Shown here one piece after another: positions 37,063 through 46,675 of a stretch of 64,000 nucleotides of DNA. This DNA is from Weeksella massiliensis (lineage in GTDB: Bacteria > Bacteroidota > Bacteroidia > Flavobacteriales > Weeksellaceae): positions 81,499-145,498 of the forward strand of contig CCMH01000008.1 of assembly GCA_000751595.1 (NCBI GenBank). The letters run 5' to 3'. The stretch's first letter is position 1. Each line of letters begins with the position of its first letter. The position numbers and the translations under genes are program-made. Under the pieces are notes generated by a model that saw only the letters and a list, made by a program, of their open reading frames with translations, ran no database searches and had not been told where the DNA came from.

Positions 37063-37795
37063 ATTTGGTAGCGAAACTAAGTTTCACTGTAATATTGGCT
37101 GTTTTTGCACGCGATGTAGTATTGAATGCGCCACCGTAAGAAAAATCTTCGTTGGTGTTTTGTCCTGTAATCTGAAATATCCCTAAATCAGCATTTTGCA
37201 AATGTCCTAAAGAAGCTTTGGCTTCAGAAGCAATGTTTTCTGCTCTCTGACGACCGTTTTCTGATGCTTTTTTGATGAGTTCTAGTTTTAGGTCTTCTAA
37301 TTTGCTGTAATAATAACTTGGCTGACTCGAGCTTAGTTCGATTCCTTGACTGATTAGATCGGTAATTTCTCGAGAAACTTTCTCGATTCTGTTGATGTCT
37401 TTTGATTCGATAGATACATTTTGAGTCAATGTATAGCCGCTAAATTCACTGTAAGAAGTTCCGTCTTCTCGAGTGAAATAATTGAAGTCTTTGTTGATGT
37501 TTACCGCATCAAAAGTGATTTCGTTTTCTTTGATGCCTTTGTTTTTAAGGTAATTGAGAACAGTTGCTTTATCTGTGTTTAGAGATTCTGAAACAGTTTT
37601 CAGGTCAAAATCTTTTCGAGAGAAACTTCCGCTCCAAACCACAATATCCGATTCGAAATCTTGCTTGGCATTTCCTACCACGTTTATTCGATCTTGCGAT
37701 TTGTATTTATATTTAAAAGAGTTGCCCAAAACAAGAGCAGCGATTATTACGCCCAAAGCGGTAATAATAGAAACTGGCAAAATGGTATTTTTCAT
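37061..37795 (-). CDS. SIMPL (DUF541) domain protein
   Basis: 244 residues. An N-terminal hydrophobic helix (ILPVSIITALGVIIAALVLG) would anchor or export it. The SIMPL domain follows: NVVGNAKQDFESDIVVWSGS, then TQNVSIESKDINRIEKVSRE and the lysine/alanine-rich KKASENGRQRAENIASEAKA with LGHLQNADLGIFQITGQ, all conserved landmarks. The family is periplasmic and poorly understood. Single gene, leftward. Confidence 0.88.
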   Translation of the reverse strand: MKNTILPVSIITALGVIIAALVLGNSFKYKYKSQDRINVVGNAKQDFESDIVVWSGSFSRKDFDLKTVSESLNTDKATVLNYLKNKGIKENEITFDAVNINKDFNYFTREDGTSYSEFSGYTLTQNVSIESKDINRIEKVSREITDLISQGIELSSSQPSYYYSKLEDLKLELIKKASENGRQRAENIASEAKASLGHLQNADLGIFQITGQNTNEDFSYGGAFNTTSRAKTANITVKLSFATK

Positions 37796-37833
37796 AGTCT
37801 GGTTTTTTAATTTTATAAGATAAAAAGGTAAGT

Positions 37834-38439
37834 TTAATTGTTAAGAATAAAAACTAATAGTGCACCTTTTTCATAGGTGATTTTTACATTATTTTCGATG
37901 GCTTGGTTACGGGTTCCGATGCGTTTATGCATATCCAAATCTTCTCGATTCAACGGATATTTCAAACCTTTTGTTTGTACTTTTTCAGCAATCGGAAAAG
38001 GGTAGAGAGAAATAGTTCTGTTTTTGTAGCCTGATAATTCTAAGGTTTTATCCGCAAAAAAATAATAGCCATAATCATCAAACATCAAAATCGTCATCCG
38101 ATCAAAAAAACGATAAGCGGCTGTAAGGTTTCCTAAAAAATGATCTTGTTGTTTACCACTCGCACCATAAACATGCACGGTAGAAACTCCGCGTTCTAAA
38201 AGAATAGACAAAGCTTTCTCGAAATCGGTAAAATTCTGATCAGGCGTCGAAATTATTTCATGCGGATAGGGGAGTTTCGGAACATTTATCGAATCGAAAT
38301 CTCCTGAAATAATATCTGCTTGTATTCCTTTTTGTGTTAGATAATTGATAGCACCATCGGTGCAATGAATCAAATCATATTGCGCTAAATCGATAAGGAA
38401 ATTTGGTGGCTGACCATTGATAAATAATGCTGCTTTCAT
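37834..38439 (-). CDS. Thiamine pyrophosphokinase
   Basis: 201 residues; transfers pyrophosphate from ATP to thiamine to make the cofactor TPP. Motifs include CTDGAINYL, DIISGDFDS (the family SGDxDS), PDQNFTDFEKAL (DxTDxEKAL) and VYGASGKQQDHFLGNL (GxxGxRxDHxLxNL, with Lys-Gln here). The stop/start spacing to the adenosyltransferase gene upstream is 1 bp, indicating one transcript. Confidence 0.9.
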   Translation of the reverse strand: MKAALFINGQPPNFLIDLAQYDLIHCTDGAINYLTQKGIQADIISGDFDSINVPKLPYPHEIISTPDQNFTDFEKALSILLERGVSTVHVYGASGKQQDHFLGNLTAAYRFFDRMTILMFDDYGYYFFADKTLELSGYKNRTISLYPFPIAEKVQTKGLKYPLNREDLDMHKRIGTRNQAIENNVKITYEKGALLVFILNN

Positions 38440-38440
38440 T

Positions 38441-39007
38441 TTATTCGCCCGGAATCCATTTTACTTCTTCTACGTTTTCTTGCTTAGCCAAAATTCTTGC
38501 CAAAGTGAAAAGATAGTCGGAAAGACGATTGAGATATTTTTGCAGATTAGGGCTAATTTCTTCAATTTCGGCCAAAGCCACAGTAATTCTTTCGGCTCTT
38601 CTACAAACCGTTCTTGCGAAATGCGCTTGCGATGCGGCTAAACTTCCGCCCGGTAAAATGAAATGTGTGAGTGGAGCAAGATTTTCTTCTATTTGGTCTA
38701 TCCAAAGTTCGAGGGTTTCGATATCATTTTCTGTAACTCTCACTGCTAAACGAGGTTTACCATTGGCTAGAAATAACTTCTCTACTGGAGTGGCTAATTC
38801 TGCTCCTAAATTGAATAAGTCTTTTTGGATGTGTATAATTTGATCTATGTATTGCTGTTCGATCGCATAACTTCTTATTAGGCCTAAAACCGAATTTAGC
38901 TCATCTACAGTGCCATAAGAATCAATCTTTATATCGCTTTTATTTACTTTTGTTCCGCCATATAAACTCGTTGTGCCTTTGTCTCCAGTTTTGGTGTAAA
39001 TTTTCAT
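38441..39007 (-). CDS. Cob(I)alamin adenosyltransferase, PduO type
   Basis: 188 residues; makes adenosylcobalamin from cobalamin and ATP. Start motif KIYTKTGDKGTTSLYGGTKV binds ATP; TVDELNSVLGLIR and the later HFARTVCRRAERITVAL and RLSDYLFTLARIL are signature helices of the PduO/EutT-like ATR. It precedes thiamine pyrophosphokinase by 1 bp. Its product is the cofactor of methylmalonyl-CoA mutase, whose small subunit is encoded about 14 kb to the left. Confidence 0.94.
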   Translation of the reverse strand: MKIYTKTGDKGTTSLYGGTKVNKSDIKIDSYGTVDELNSVLGLIRSYAIEQQYIDQIIHIQKDLFNLGAELATPVEKLFLANGKPRLAVRVTENDIETLELWIDQIEENLAPLTHFILPGGSLAASQAHFARTVCRRAERITVALAEIEEISPNLQKYLNRLSDYLFTLARILAKQENVEEVKWIPGE

Positions 39008-39038
39008 GTTCTTTTTATGATGAAATTAAAACGACAAG

Positions 39039-40256
39039 TTACGTATTTTTTAATTCCATTTTTGGGATGATGAAATAAAATCCAATCGCGGTAAAGGCTA
39101 AAACACTCGCGCTACTGAACCAAAGAATCGTAAAACCATAAGCTTCTGCAATATAGGTACAGAGAATAGGTGAGATGATGAAGGCCAAAGAAAAAGCAAT
39201 TCCATTCAAGCCCATATATGCTCCTTTGTTTGTAACGCCGGCGCGCATTGCTGTTAGGGTTGACATAAATGGCAATGCTAAAATTTCACCAACACTTAAG
39301 AAAAACATACTAAGGAAGATGAAAAATACGGCGTGGTCTAATCCTAAAATAAAATAAGCGAAAGCAGAAAGCAAAGCTCCAATAATGTGGACTTGTTTGA
39401 TGTTGAATTTTCGTTCGGCAAAATTCACCAAAATCATTTCTAATGAAACAATTACTATACCATTGAACCCTAAAACTATTCCGACCATTGTCGAGCTTAG
39501 TTTGGCTACATCTCGGTAAAAAATTGGCATGGTATTGAGGAATTGAAAAAAGGCAACACTAAAAATTGTGCAGAATAAACAAAAGACCAAGAATGGAATA
39601 TCTCGGTATGGTGAACGTTCTTTTTTCTCTTCTACGTTTATTTTTTCTATGGTAAGAATTTCGTTGCGATACGTTCTATTTCTGAAATAAAAATAATAAA
39701 CCAAACCTGCTATTATAAAGGCAACACCATTAAAAACAAAAAGTAAATTATACGAATATCCAGATAAAATACCTCCAACAGAAGGGCCAATAGAAAATCC
39801 TAAATTTAGGGCCATTCGGTTCAAAGAAAACGAACGGGTAATATTTTCCTTTTTCGCATAGCGCGTAATAGCTACCGAATTGGCGGGTCTGAAAGATTCA
39901 CTAATAATACTTTGTACCAAAATAATAAGGGCAATTGCTTCGAAAGATTTAAAGAAAATCAACAAGCAAAAAATAGGAGCACTGAGAAATAAACTGGTTG
40001 TTTGTACTTTGAATTCGCCCAATTTATCGGTTAACATTCCACCAAAGTATGAGCCGATTACCGATCCGATTCCGAAACAGCTCAAAGCCAAACCAACTTG
40101 TTGTATAGAAAAACCTAATTCATCGGTCATGTAAATTCCTAGAAAAGGTAACACCATCGAACCCGAACGGTTGATGAGCATGACGGCAGCAAGCATCCAC
40201 GATTCGTTTGATAAACCTTTGTATGAATTGATGAACATCTGAAAAAACTTCTTCAT
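39039..40256 (-). CDS. MFS transporter (multidrug-type)
   Basis: 405 residues, twelve hydrophobic helices. The first half has the loop motif GGMLTDKLGEFKVQ (MFS motif A, GxLxDRxG). The helix SESFRPANSVAITRYAKKEN is typical of MDR-type members (FRPA). The central cytoplasmic loop (about 190-215) is charged. Substrate unknown. The gene is divergent from the DUF6929-like gene. Confidence 0.9.
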   Translation of the reverse strand: MKKFFQMFINSYKGLSNESWMLAAVMLINRSGSMVLPFLGIYMTDELGFSIQQVGLALSCFGIGSVIGSYFGGMLTDKLGEFKVQTTSLFLSAPIFCLLIFFKSFEAIALIILVQSIISESFRPANSVAITRYAKKENITRSFSLNRMALNLGFSIGPSVGGILSGYSYNLLFVFNGVAFIIAGLVYYFYFRNRTYRNEILTIEKINVEEKKERSPYRDIPFLVFCLFCTIFSVAFFQFLNTMPIFYRDVAKLSSTMVGIVLGFNGIVIVSLEMILVNFAERKFNIKQVHIIGALLSAFAYFILGLDHAVFFIFLSMFFLSVGEILALPFMSTLTAMRAGVTNKGAYMGLNGIAFSLAFIISPILCTYIAEAYGFTILWFSSASVLAFTAIGFYFIIPKMELKNT

Positions 40257-40355
40257 GGCAGAAAAATTAGTGCCGAAAGATACAAGGAATTGGATGGAAT
40301 TAGGTGCTTTTTAGAATTTTTTTTCTATTTTTCGATCAGTTATTTCAAAAATACG

Positions 40356-41204
40356 ATGATTTATAATTATATCTTAAAAACCTTGCTTATGGTCTTTGGC
40401 GTCGGTGCTGTGTCGGGAATTTTATTTGACGATTCTAAATTATACCTTATAGATGATACATATCCTAATTTGCTGGTTTATGATTTTGACACAAAAAAAA
40501 CAACCGAAGTTATTTTGGTAGAAGAGTTACAAAACATTGCTATCAGTAAAAAAATAAAAGCAGATTTCGAGTCGATTACCCAAACAAAGAATGAAATTTT
40601 TGTTTTCGGGTCGGGTTCTGCCAAAAATAGAAATGATCTTTTTGTGATTCGTAAAAAAGATTTGCAAGTTGAACGATTTTCTATCGAAAAATTATATCAA
40701 AACTTAGCCGAAAATCATCAAATTCCGTTAGAAGAATTCAATATCGAAGGATCGATCATCGATAAAAATTCAGTTTATTTATTTCAGCGTGGTAATGGAA
40801 AAAGCAAGTTGAATGGCGTTTTTGTTTTTCCGAAAGACTATTTATTTCAGGAAGAAAATCCTCAAAATACAACAGAATTTCATGCCGTCAATTTACCCGA
40901 AAATAAGGGATTTCAGTATGGTTTCAGCGATGCCGTTTTACACAATCATCAAATCTATTTTACAGCAACTGCAGAAGGGGCTTTGTCAACCTATCACGAC
41001 GGCGAAGTTTTGGGTTCGATCATCGGTCTAATGGATATGAAAAGTTTTGAGGTTCATCGTACCGAAATGATTAGCAGTGATTTAAAGATTGAAGGATTAA
41101 CCGTGAAGTCGGAAAATAAAAATCAAATCGAATTTTATTTAGCTTATGATAATGATTCGGGAGAGAAGAAATCGGAAATATTAACTTATGTTTGGAAAAA
41201 ATAA
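40356..41204 (+). CDS. DUF6929-like protein
   Basis: 282 residues from the ATG at 40356; the open frame reaches 40290, but the extra N-terminus is atypical and low in complexity. The N-terminus (NYILKTLLMVFGVGAVSGIL) may be a membrane or signal segment, or part of the first blade. The rest has repeated beta-strand units with SYxFD/YDFDTKKTTE-like turns and conserved patches DFESITQ, FNIEGSIID, and GFSDAVLHNHQIYFTATAEG, consistent with a beta-propeller. Function unknown. Confidence 0.68.
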   Translation: MIYNYILKTLLMVFGVGAVSGILFDDSKLYLIDDTYPNLLVYDFDTKKTTEVILVEELQNIAISKKIKADFESITQTKNEIFVFGSGSAKNRNDLFVIRKKDLQVERFSIEKLYQNLAENHQIPLEEFNIEGSIIDKNSVYLFQRGNGKSKLNGVFVFPKDYLFQEENPQNTTEFHAVNLPENKGFQYGFSDAVLHNHQIYFTATAEGALSTYHDGEVLGSIIGLMDMKSFEVHRTEMISSDLKIEGLTVKSENKNQIEFYLAYDNDSGEKKSEILTYVWKK

Positions 41205-41256
41205 AATATAAGAAGATAAGAATCAAGCAAATTCTCCTATTATTTATGGTGAATAA

Positions 41257-41288
41257 TTGTGAAAGTTTTCTTAAACCTATTATATTTG
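41257..41288 (+). promoter_or_regulatory. Promoter of secDF
   Basis: TTG (41257-41259), 21 nt, TATATTTG (41281-41288): a full Bacteroidetes promoter 34 bp before the secDF start. Confidence 0.6.
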
Positions 41289-41322
41289 CCCGTTAAAAAC
41301 ATTTTTTAAAAGAGAACAACTT

Positions 41323-44217
41323 ATGCGAGGAAGAAGGCTGATTGCGCTGTTTGCAATCATTTTTGGGATACTTTGCATTCGTCAATTAAGTTTCACTTGG
41401 TACACCTCTAAGGTGGAAAAAGAAGCAAAAGCGATTGCAAAAAATCCTGCTCAGGAACAACTTGTATTGGATAGTTTAGCCAATGACACCCTAAAATTAG
41501 GACTTGTCAACTATAATTATCACGATGCAAAGAACAAAGAGATTAATTTAGGTTTGGATCTGAAAGGAGGAATCAACGTAATCCTTCAAGTATCTGAACG
41601 CGATCTATTGGTAAATTTAGCTGGTAACAAAGAAAATCCAATGTTACTTACAGCTTTAGACAACACCGATCGTCAACAAAAAACACAAGGTAACGTACCG
41701 TATGTGGATTTGTTTTTCCAAGAATTTGATAAAATTAGAGGAGGAACAAAATATGCCTCTCCGGACTTATTTGGTACAAAAGCCAATTCGGCGCATGTTT
41801 CTTATAACGCTACCGATGATCAAGTAAAAGCTTTCATCAAAAAAGACATCGAAGCAAAAGTAGCTACAGCTTATCAAGTAATTAGCTCGCGAATCGATCA
41901 ATTTGGAGTGGTAGAGCCAGTTGTTCAACGTTTAGGAAGCGAAGGTGACGGACGTATTTTGGTAGAATTACCTGGTGTTTCGGATACCGATCGTGTGAAA
42001 AAACTTTTACAAAGTACTGCAAAATTAGAGTTTTGGCAAGTTGTAGAAGATCAACAAGCGATTATGGCTTTGGCCGGAATCGGAACTGCAAAATATAATA
42101 TCAGTAAAGACGGACGAATTGTGTCTAATCTTGGAGAAGTGTTAATGCCAAGAATGTCAAATTCTTTAACGGTTGTAAATCTTAAAGATACAGCAGTCGT
42201 AAACCGTGTTTTACAAGACAAAGAATTCAAATCACTTTTACCTGCAAGTGTTCGTAACTATAAATTTGCGTGGGCGAGTAAACCTTTGGACACTGGTGCG
42301 AATGGACCGAAAGTTTTAGAGCTTTATGCTTTAAAAGGGAAAAACGGACAGAACGAACCTTTGATTGATGGGGATAAAGTGGCTAATGCTTCAGGTGAGC
42401 GTAACGCAGGTTCTGTTTCGAACGAACCTGTTGTAAGCATGCAAATGAACCAAGAAGGTGCACAAGAATGGGCGAGAATTACTGATGAACTAAAACCTAA
42501 TCAACAATTTCCAAGAGGACAAGCTGTTGCGATTGTTTTAGATAATATGGTGTATTCTGCTCCAAGTATCCGTGGGCAAATTACAGGTGGTAATTCTCAG
42601 ATTACAGGAAATTTCACTTTAGAAGAAGCAAAAGATTTAGCCAATATCTTAAAAGCAGGATCTTTACCAGCTTCGTCTAAAATAGTATCGGCAGAAGTTG
42701 TAGGACCATCATTGGGACAAGAAGCTATTAACTCATCGCTTATTGCTTTTGGGGTAGCGTTTTCTTTGGTTCTAGTTTGGATGGTATTCTACTATTCTCG
42801 CGCTGGTCTTTATGCAAACGTTGCATTAATTGTGAACTTACTTTTCCTTTTAGGAATGTTAGTTTCTCTACGTGCAACCCTTTCATTACCAGGGATTGCG
42901 GGGATTATCTTAACCCTTGTTACCGGAATGGATGCCAACATTATTATTTACGAGCGGGTAAAAGAAGAATTGCGTAAAGGTAAATCATTGCGGCAAGCGG
43001 TTGATTTCGCTTATTCATGGAAAGGTGCTTTCTCAGCAATTTTCGATGCGAATACTACCTCATTAATTACCGCAATTATTTTATTTATTTTTGGTAAAGG
43101 ACCAGTTGTTGGTTTTGCTACAACGTTCATCATTGGTATTTTTACCTCTACATTTACAGCGCTTTTCATTACGCGTTATTTTGTAGAAGGTCGTTTAGAA
43201 AAAGGCAAATCAGTTGCTTTCTTCACACCATTTACGGCACATTGGTTACAGAATATCCGTGTCGATTTATTAAAAACGAAAAAAATATCATACTCAGTTT
43301 CTATCCTATTAACAGTTTCTGCTTTGGTATCGATCTTTACACAAGGTTTCGATTTAGGAATCGAGTTCAAAGGAGGTAGAACTTATACCGTTCGTTTTGA
43401 TAAAACCGTAGATCCTACAAAAGTAGCCGAAAGCTTAGGAGACGTTTTCGTTCTCGATGGTGAGAAAATGATTCCGCAAGTAAAAACCTACGGTGGAAAC
43501 AACCAAGTGAAAATTACAACGGCTTACAAAGCTGACGAAGACGGAACAGAAATCGATAACGAAATAAAAGATAAATTATACAACGGGCTAAAATCATATT
43601 TACCTGCGAATATTTCTGTTAAAGATTTCTCAGAAGACAATGCTTCTATAGGACTTATGTCGTCTGCTAAAGTAGGTCCGACCATTGCCGATGATACAAC
43701 GAGAGCTTCAATTCTTGCGGTTTCATTAGCCTTAGTTGCTATTTTCGTTTACTTGATTATTCAGTTCAAACGTTGGCAATTCTCGGCAGCAACAATCTTG
43801 GCCCTTGCGCACGATGTTATTATCGTGTTAGGAGTTTTCTCATTGCTGAAAGGTGTTTTACCATTCAACATGGAAATTGACCAAGCGTTCATTGCCGCGA
43901 TTCTTACCGTTATTGGATATTCGATGAATGACTCGATTATTATTCTCGACCGTATTCGCGAAAACCTATCGGTAGAAAAAAATCATAAATTGTATGATAT
44001 TATCAATATCTCAACATCAGAAACCTTATCGAGAACCATCAATACCTCGTTAAGTACGTTCCTTATTGTATTGATAATCTTTATCTTCGGTGGAGAATCA
44101 ATCAAAGGATTTATGTTTGCAAAATTAATTGGGGTGGTAATCGGTACCTTCTCATCAATCTTTGTAGCTTCTCCTTTGGTGTACGATTTCACTAAAAAAG
44201 GAAAGATGAACAAATAA
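41323..44217 (+). CDS. secDF: Fused protein translocase subunit SecDF
   Basis: 964 residues; a proton-driven accessory of the Sec translocon that helps export across the inner membrane. The SecD half has TM1, INLGLDLKGGINVILQV (D1 motif), the large periplasmic P1 domain, and the block of helices starting AFGVAFSLVLVWMVFYYSRA with TGMDANIIIYERVKEELRKG. The SecF half begins LGIEFKGGRTYTVRFD and ends with a second helix block (GYSMNDSIIILDRIREN). The single-chain form is usual in Bacteroidetes. It is monocistronic, with a promoter and strong terminator. Confidence 0.97.
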   Translation: MRGRRLIALFAIIFGILCIRQLSFTWYTSKVEKEAKAIAKNPAQEQLVLDSLANDTLKLGLVNYNYHDAKNKEINLGLDLKGGINVILQVSERDLLVNLAGNKENPMLLTALDNTDRQQKTQGNVPYVDLFFQEFDKIRGGTKYASPDLFGTKANSAHVSYNATDDQVKAFIKKDIEAKVATAYQVISSRIDQFGVVEPVVQRLGSEGDGRILVELPGVSDTDRVKKLLQSTAKLEFWQVVEDQQAIMALAGIGTAKYNISKDGRIVSNLGEVLMPRMSNSLTVVNLKDTAVVNRVLQDKEFKSLLPASVRNYKFAWASKPLDTGANGPKVLELYALKGKNGQNEPLIDGDKVANASGERNAGSVSNEPVVSMQMNQEGAQEWARITDELKPNQQFPRGQAVAIVLDNMVYSAPSIRGQITGGNSQITGNFTLEEAKDLANILKAGSLPASSKIVSAEVVGPSLGQEAINSSLIAFGVAFSLVLVWMVFYYSRAGLYANVALIVNLLFLLGMLVSLRATLSLPGIAGIILTLVTGMDANIIIYERVKEELRKGKSLRQAVDFAYSWKGAFSAIFDANTTSLITAIILFIFGKGPVVGFATTFIIGIFTSTFTALFITRYFVEGRLEKGKSVAFFTPFTAHWLQNIRVDLLKTKKISYSVSILLTVSALVSIFTQGFDLGIEFKGGRTYTVRFDKTVDPTKVAESLGDVFVLDGEKMIPQVKTYGGNNQVKITTAYKADEDGTEIDNEIKDKLYNGLKSYLPANISVKDFSEDNASIGLMSSAKVGPTIADDTTRASILAVSLALVAIFVYLIIQFKRWQFSAATILALAHDVIIVLGVFSLLKGVLPFNMEIDQAFIAAILTVIGYSMNDSIIILDRIRENLSVEKNHKLYDIINISTSETLSRTINTSLSTFLIVLIIFIFGGESIKGFMFAKLIGVVIGTFSSIFVASPLVYDFTKKGKMNK

Positions 44218-44242
44218 AAGTTTTAGCTAAACTTTAAGATAC

Positions 44243-44277
44243 AACCGTTGATTTTTTTAAAATCAACGGTTTTTTTA
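44243..44277 (+). terminator. Terminator of secDF
   Basis: Stem AACCGTTGATTTT (44243-44255) / AAAATCAACGGTT (44259-44271), 3-nt loop plus fraying, followed by a T run. It lies 26 bp past the secDF stop. Confidence 0.9.
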
Positions 44278-44313
44278 TTTTCTATATTTAAGTATATTTG
44301 TTGTGTGAATACA

Positions 44314-44592
44314 ATGATGATTCTTATCGGTTTTATTGGCTTCCAAGAAATTGTAGTAATTTTGTTGGTGAGCATTATTATTTTCGGTCCAAAGAAAATT
44401 CCAGAAATCGCTCGTGGACTTGGTGAAGGTGTGCGACAATTGAAGAATGCGACAGAAAATATCAAAGAAGAAATCATGAAACCGGTAGAAGATTTAGATC
44501 CTACCAAAGAAATTAGAGAAACGATAGACGAGGCCAAAAACGAAATAGATTCTACGGTCGATGATGCACTTGGTGGCTCGGTGAAACGCTAA
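44314..44592 (+). CDS. tatA: Twin-arginine translocase subunit TatA/TatE
   Basis: 92 residues from the ATG at 44314 (or the adjacent ATG at 44317). The open frame begins at 44248 inside the secDF terminator, so the longer form is rejected. A short hydrophobic helix (ILIGFIGFQEIVVILLVSII) leads to the FGPKKIPEIARGLGEGVRQL amphipathic helix that defines TatA, then an acidic tail. A TATATTTG box (44293-44300) lies about 14 bp upstream of the start. No tatC is in the window. Confidence 0.9.
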   Translation: MMILIGFIGFQEIVVILLVSIIIFGPKKIPEIARGLGEGVRQLKNATENIKEEIMKPVEDLDPTKEIRETIDEAKNEIDSTVDDALGGSVKR

Positions 44593-44595
44593 ACT

Positions 44596-45159
44596 ATGGA
44601 TCAAATTATACTCTTGGATCACGAGATCTTTGTGTATCTCAATAATTTAGGAAACTCCTCGTGGGATAATTTTTGGCTTTTCATCACCAATAAGTTCACA
44701 TGGATTCCACTCTATTTGGTCTTGCTGATTTATTTATTCAGAAACACAACGCGTAAACAATTTCTACTTTGCGTTTTCCTCATTACTTTATTGATTGTCG
44801 CGACAGATCAGCTTGCAAACCTTTTTAAATACGGATTCGAGCGTTATCGTCCATGCCATGATGAAACTCTTTTAGGAAAATTTAGAGCGGTAGATTGTGA
44901 TCATCGCGGCCGTTTCGGATTCTTCTCAGGGCACGCGTCCAACAGTATGGCTTTGGCTATATTTATCGGTTTAGTCCTGAAAAATAAACTGCGTTGGCTT
45001 CTTGGTACGATGATTATTTGGGCGTTAATGGTCGGATATAGTAGAATTTATGTCGGTGTTCATTTTCCGGGCGATGTCTTGGTTGGATTTCTGATTGGAG
45101 GATTGAATGGTTGGATTTTTTATAAAATTTACCAATATTTCTTACCTAAACTTTCTTAG
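44596..45159 (+). CDS. PAP2 family membrane phosphatase
   Basis: 187 residues with five to six hydrophobic helices. The three phosphatase motifs are visible: KYGFERYRPC (KxxxxxxRP), SGHASNSMA (PSGH-like; here FFSGH) and SRIYVGVHFPGD (SRxxxxxHxxxD). It probably dephosphorylates undecaprenyl pyrophosphate or a lipid phosphate at the membrane. It starts 3 bp after tatA in the same direction and may be cotranscribed. Confidence 0.92.
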   Translation: MDQIILLDHEIFVYLNNLGNSSWDNFWLFITNKFTWIPLYLVLLIYLFRNTTRKQFLLCVFLITLLIVATDQLANLFKYGFERYRPCHDETLLGKFRAVDCDHRGRFGFFSGHASNSMALAIFIGLVLKNKLRWLLGTMIIWALMVGYSRIYVGVHFPGDVLVGFLIGGLNGWIFYKIYQYFLPKLS

Positions 45160-45178
45160 AACTCATCTAATCTTTTTC

Positions 45179-45225
45179 TTTTGATTGAGTTGATTTTCTA
45201 TCGAAAATTCAAAAATCAATCAAAA
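45179..45225. repeat. Inverted repeat upstream of cydA
   Basis: TTTTGATTGA (45179-45188) and TCAATCAAAA (45216-45225) are perfect 10-bp inverted arms, with partial complementarity continuing inward (GATTTT/AAAAATC). No T run follows, so a terminator is not obvious; a protein-binding site for control of cydAB is possible. The rest of 45160-45328 holds AT-rich sequence and a weak TACCTTTA box at 45295-45302. Confidence 0.45.
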
Positions 45226-45328
45226 TAGTCCAAAAACAAGGTGAAAATCATCTTTTATTGATCAAAAATTAAACTATTCAATAAGATTATTTCCTACCTT
45301 TAATAGGATTTTATAAATCTATTGAACT

Positions 45329-46675
45329 ATGGACGATTTTATTGCAGCACGAAGTCAGATGGCTTTGTCGCTCGCTTTTCACATTATTTTTGCCTGTGTC
45401 GGAATGGTGATGCCGTTTATGATGGCTATTGCGCACTATCAATATCTCAAAACTGGAAAAGATATTTACAAGGGATTGACCAAAGCTTGGAGTAAAGGAG
45501 TGGCTATTCTTTTTGCAACGGGAGCCGTTTCTGGTACGATGTTGTCTTTCGAATTAGGATTGTTGTTTCCGGAATTTATGAAACATGCTGGTCCCATTTT
45601 CGGAATGCCTTTCTCTTTAGAAGGAACTGCTTTCTTTATCGAGGCGATTGCTTTAGGCTTCTTTCTCTACGGTTGGGGAAGATTCAATAAATGGTTTCAT
45701 TGGTTTTGCGGATTAATCGTAGGGATTAGTGGGTTGGCTTCGGGAATTTTAGTGGTTGCCGCCAATGCTTGGATGAATTCTCCTACTGGTTTCGATTATA
45801 TTAATGGTCAATATCTCAATGCAGATCCAATCAAAGCGATGTTTAACGAGGCTTGGTTTCCACAATCTTTGCACATGACTGTCGCTGCTTTTTGCGCAAC
45901 AGGATTTGCGGTTGCGGGTTTGCATGCCTATCTTATTCTGAAAAAGAAAAATATTCGTTTTCATACCAAAGCTTTTAAAATCGCTTCGATGATGGCGGTG
46001 ATTGCTGCCCTTATCATGCCACTTACAGGGGATATTGCTGCTAAATCTGTTGCAGAAAGACAACCAATAAAATTGGCTGCAATGGAAGCTCATTTTCATA
46101 CCGAAGAAAAAGCACCGCTTGTTTTGGGCGGAATTCCTGATGAAGAGTCGATGCAAGTGAAATATGCCATAAAAGTCCCAAGATTGTTAAGCTTTTTGGT
46201 TCATAATGATTTTACCTCTCCGGTGAAAGGTTTAGAAGAATTTCCGCGAGATGAGTGGCCACCGGTTGCTATCACGCATTATGCTTTTCAGGTAATGATT
46301 TTTTTCGGAATGGTGATGATGTTGATTGGCTTGATTTATTTATACTTTCGGATTTTTCGTAAAAAACAAACTCTACCTAATTGGGTTTATAAAATCTTTG
46401 TTATCGCAACACCTTTTGGTTATATCGCCTTAGAAGCCGGTTGGACGGTAACCGAGGTGGGCCGACAACCATGGATTATTTATGGCTTTATGAAAACCAT
46501 TGATGCCGTAACACCAATGCCTGGAATTCAATATTCGTTTTATATTTTTACCGCGATATTTATCTCATTATCAGTTGTTTTGGTATTTCTTATGAATCGG
46601 CAAATTCAATCAGTTGCACGTTTATACGATCCAGAAGATCCACAATTTCAACCAACAAAAAACTTACAAAAATGA
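45329..46675 (+). CDS. cydA: Cytochrome bd oxidase subunit I
   Basis: 448 residues; quinol oxidase subunit carrying the haems b558, b595 and d. It starts DDFIAARSQMALSLAFHIIF, with the conserved early histidine, and has nine hydrophobic helices. FGMPFSLEGTAFFIEAI and ALEAGWTVTEVGRQPWIIYG are family hallmarks (GRQPW). The quinol-binding loop is of short type. It overlaps cydB by 4 bp (ATGA-like coupling). Confidence 0.95.
   Translation: MDDFIAARSQMALSLAFHIIFACVGMVMPFMMAIAHYQYLKTGKDIYKGLTKAWSKGVAILFATGAVSGTMLSFELGLLFPEFMKHAGPIFGMPFSLEGTAFFIEAIALGFFLYGWGRFNKWFHWFCGLIVGISGLASGILVVAANAWMNSPTGFDYINGQYLNADPIKAMFNEAWFPQSLHMTVAAFCATGFAVAGLHAYLILKKKNIRFHTKAFKIASMMAVIAALIMPLTGDIAAKSVAERQPIKLAAMEAHFHTEEKAPLVLGGIPDEESMQVKYAIKVPRLLSFLVHNDFTSPVKGLEEFPRDEWPPVAITHYAFQVMIFFGMVMMLIGLIYLYFRIFRKKQTLPNWVYKIFVIATPFGYIALEAGWTVTEVGRQPWIIYGFMKTIDAVTPMPGIQYSFYIFTAIFISLSVVLVFLMNRQIQSVARLYDPEDPQFQPTKNLQK

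Noticed and set aside
44248..44313. Longer TatA beginning at 44248
   Set aside because: The extra 22 codons coincide with the secDF terminator hairpin and would put a second hydrophobic stretch before the TatA helix.
45256..45271. FNR-like site TTGATCAAAAATTAA before cydA
   Set aside because: The right half and spacing do not match TTGATnnnnATCAA; too weak to call.
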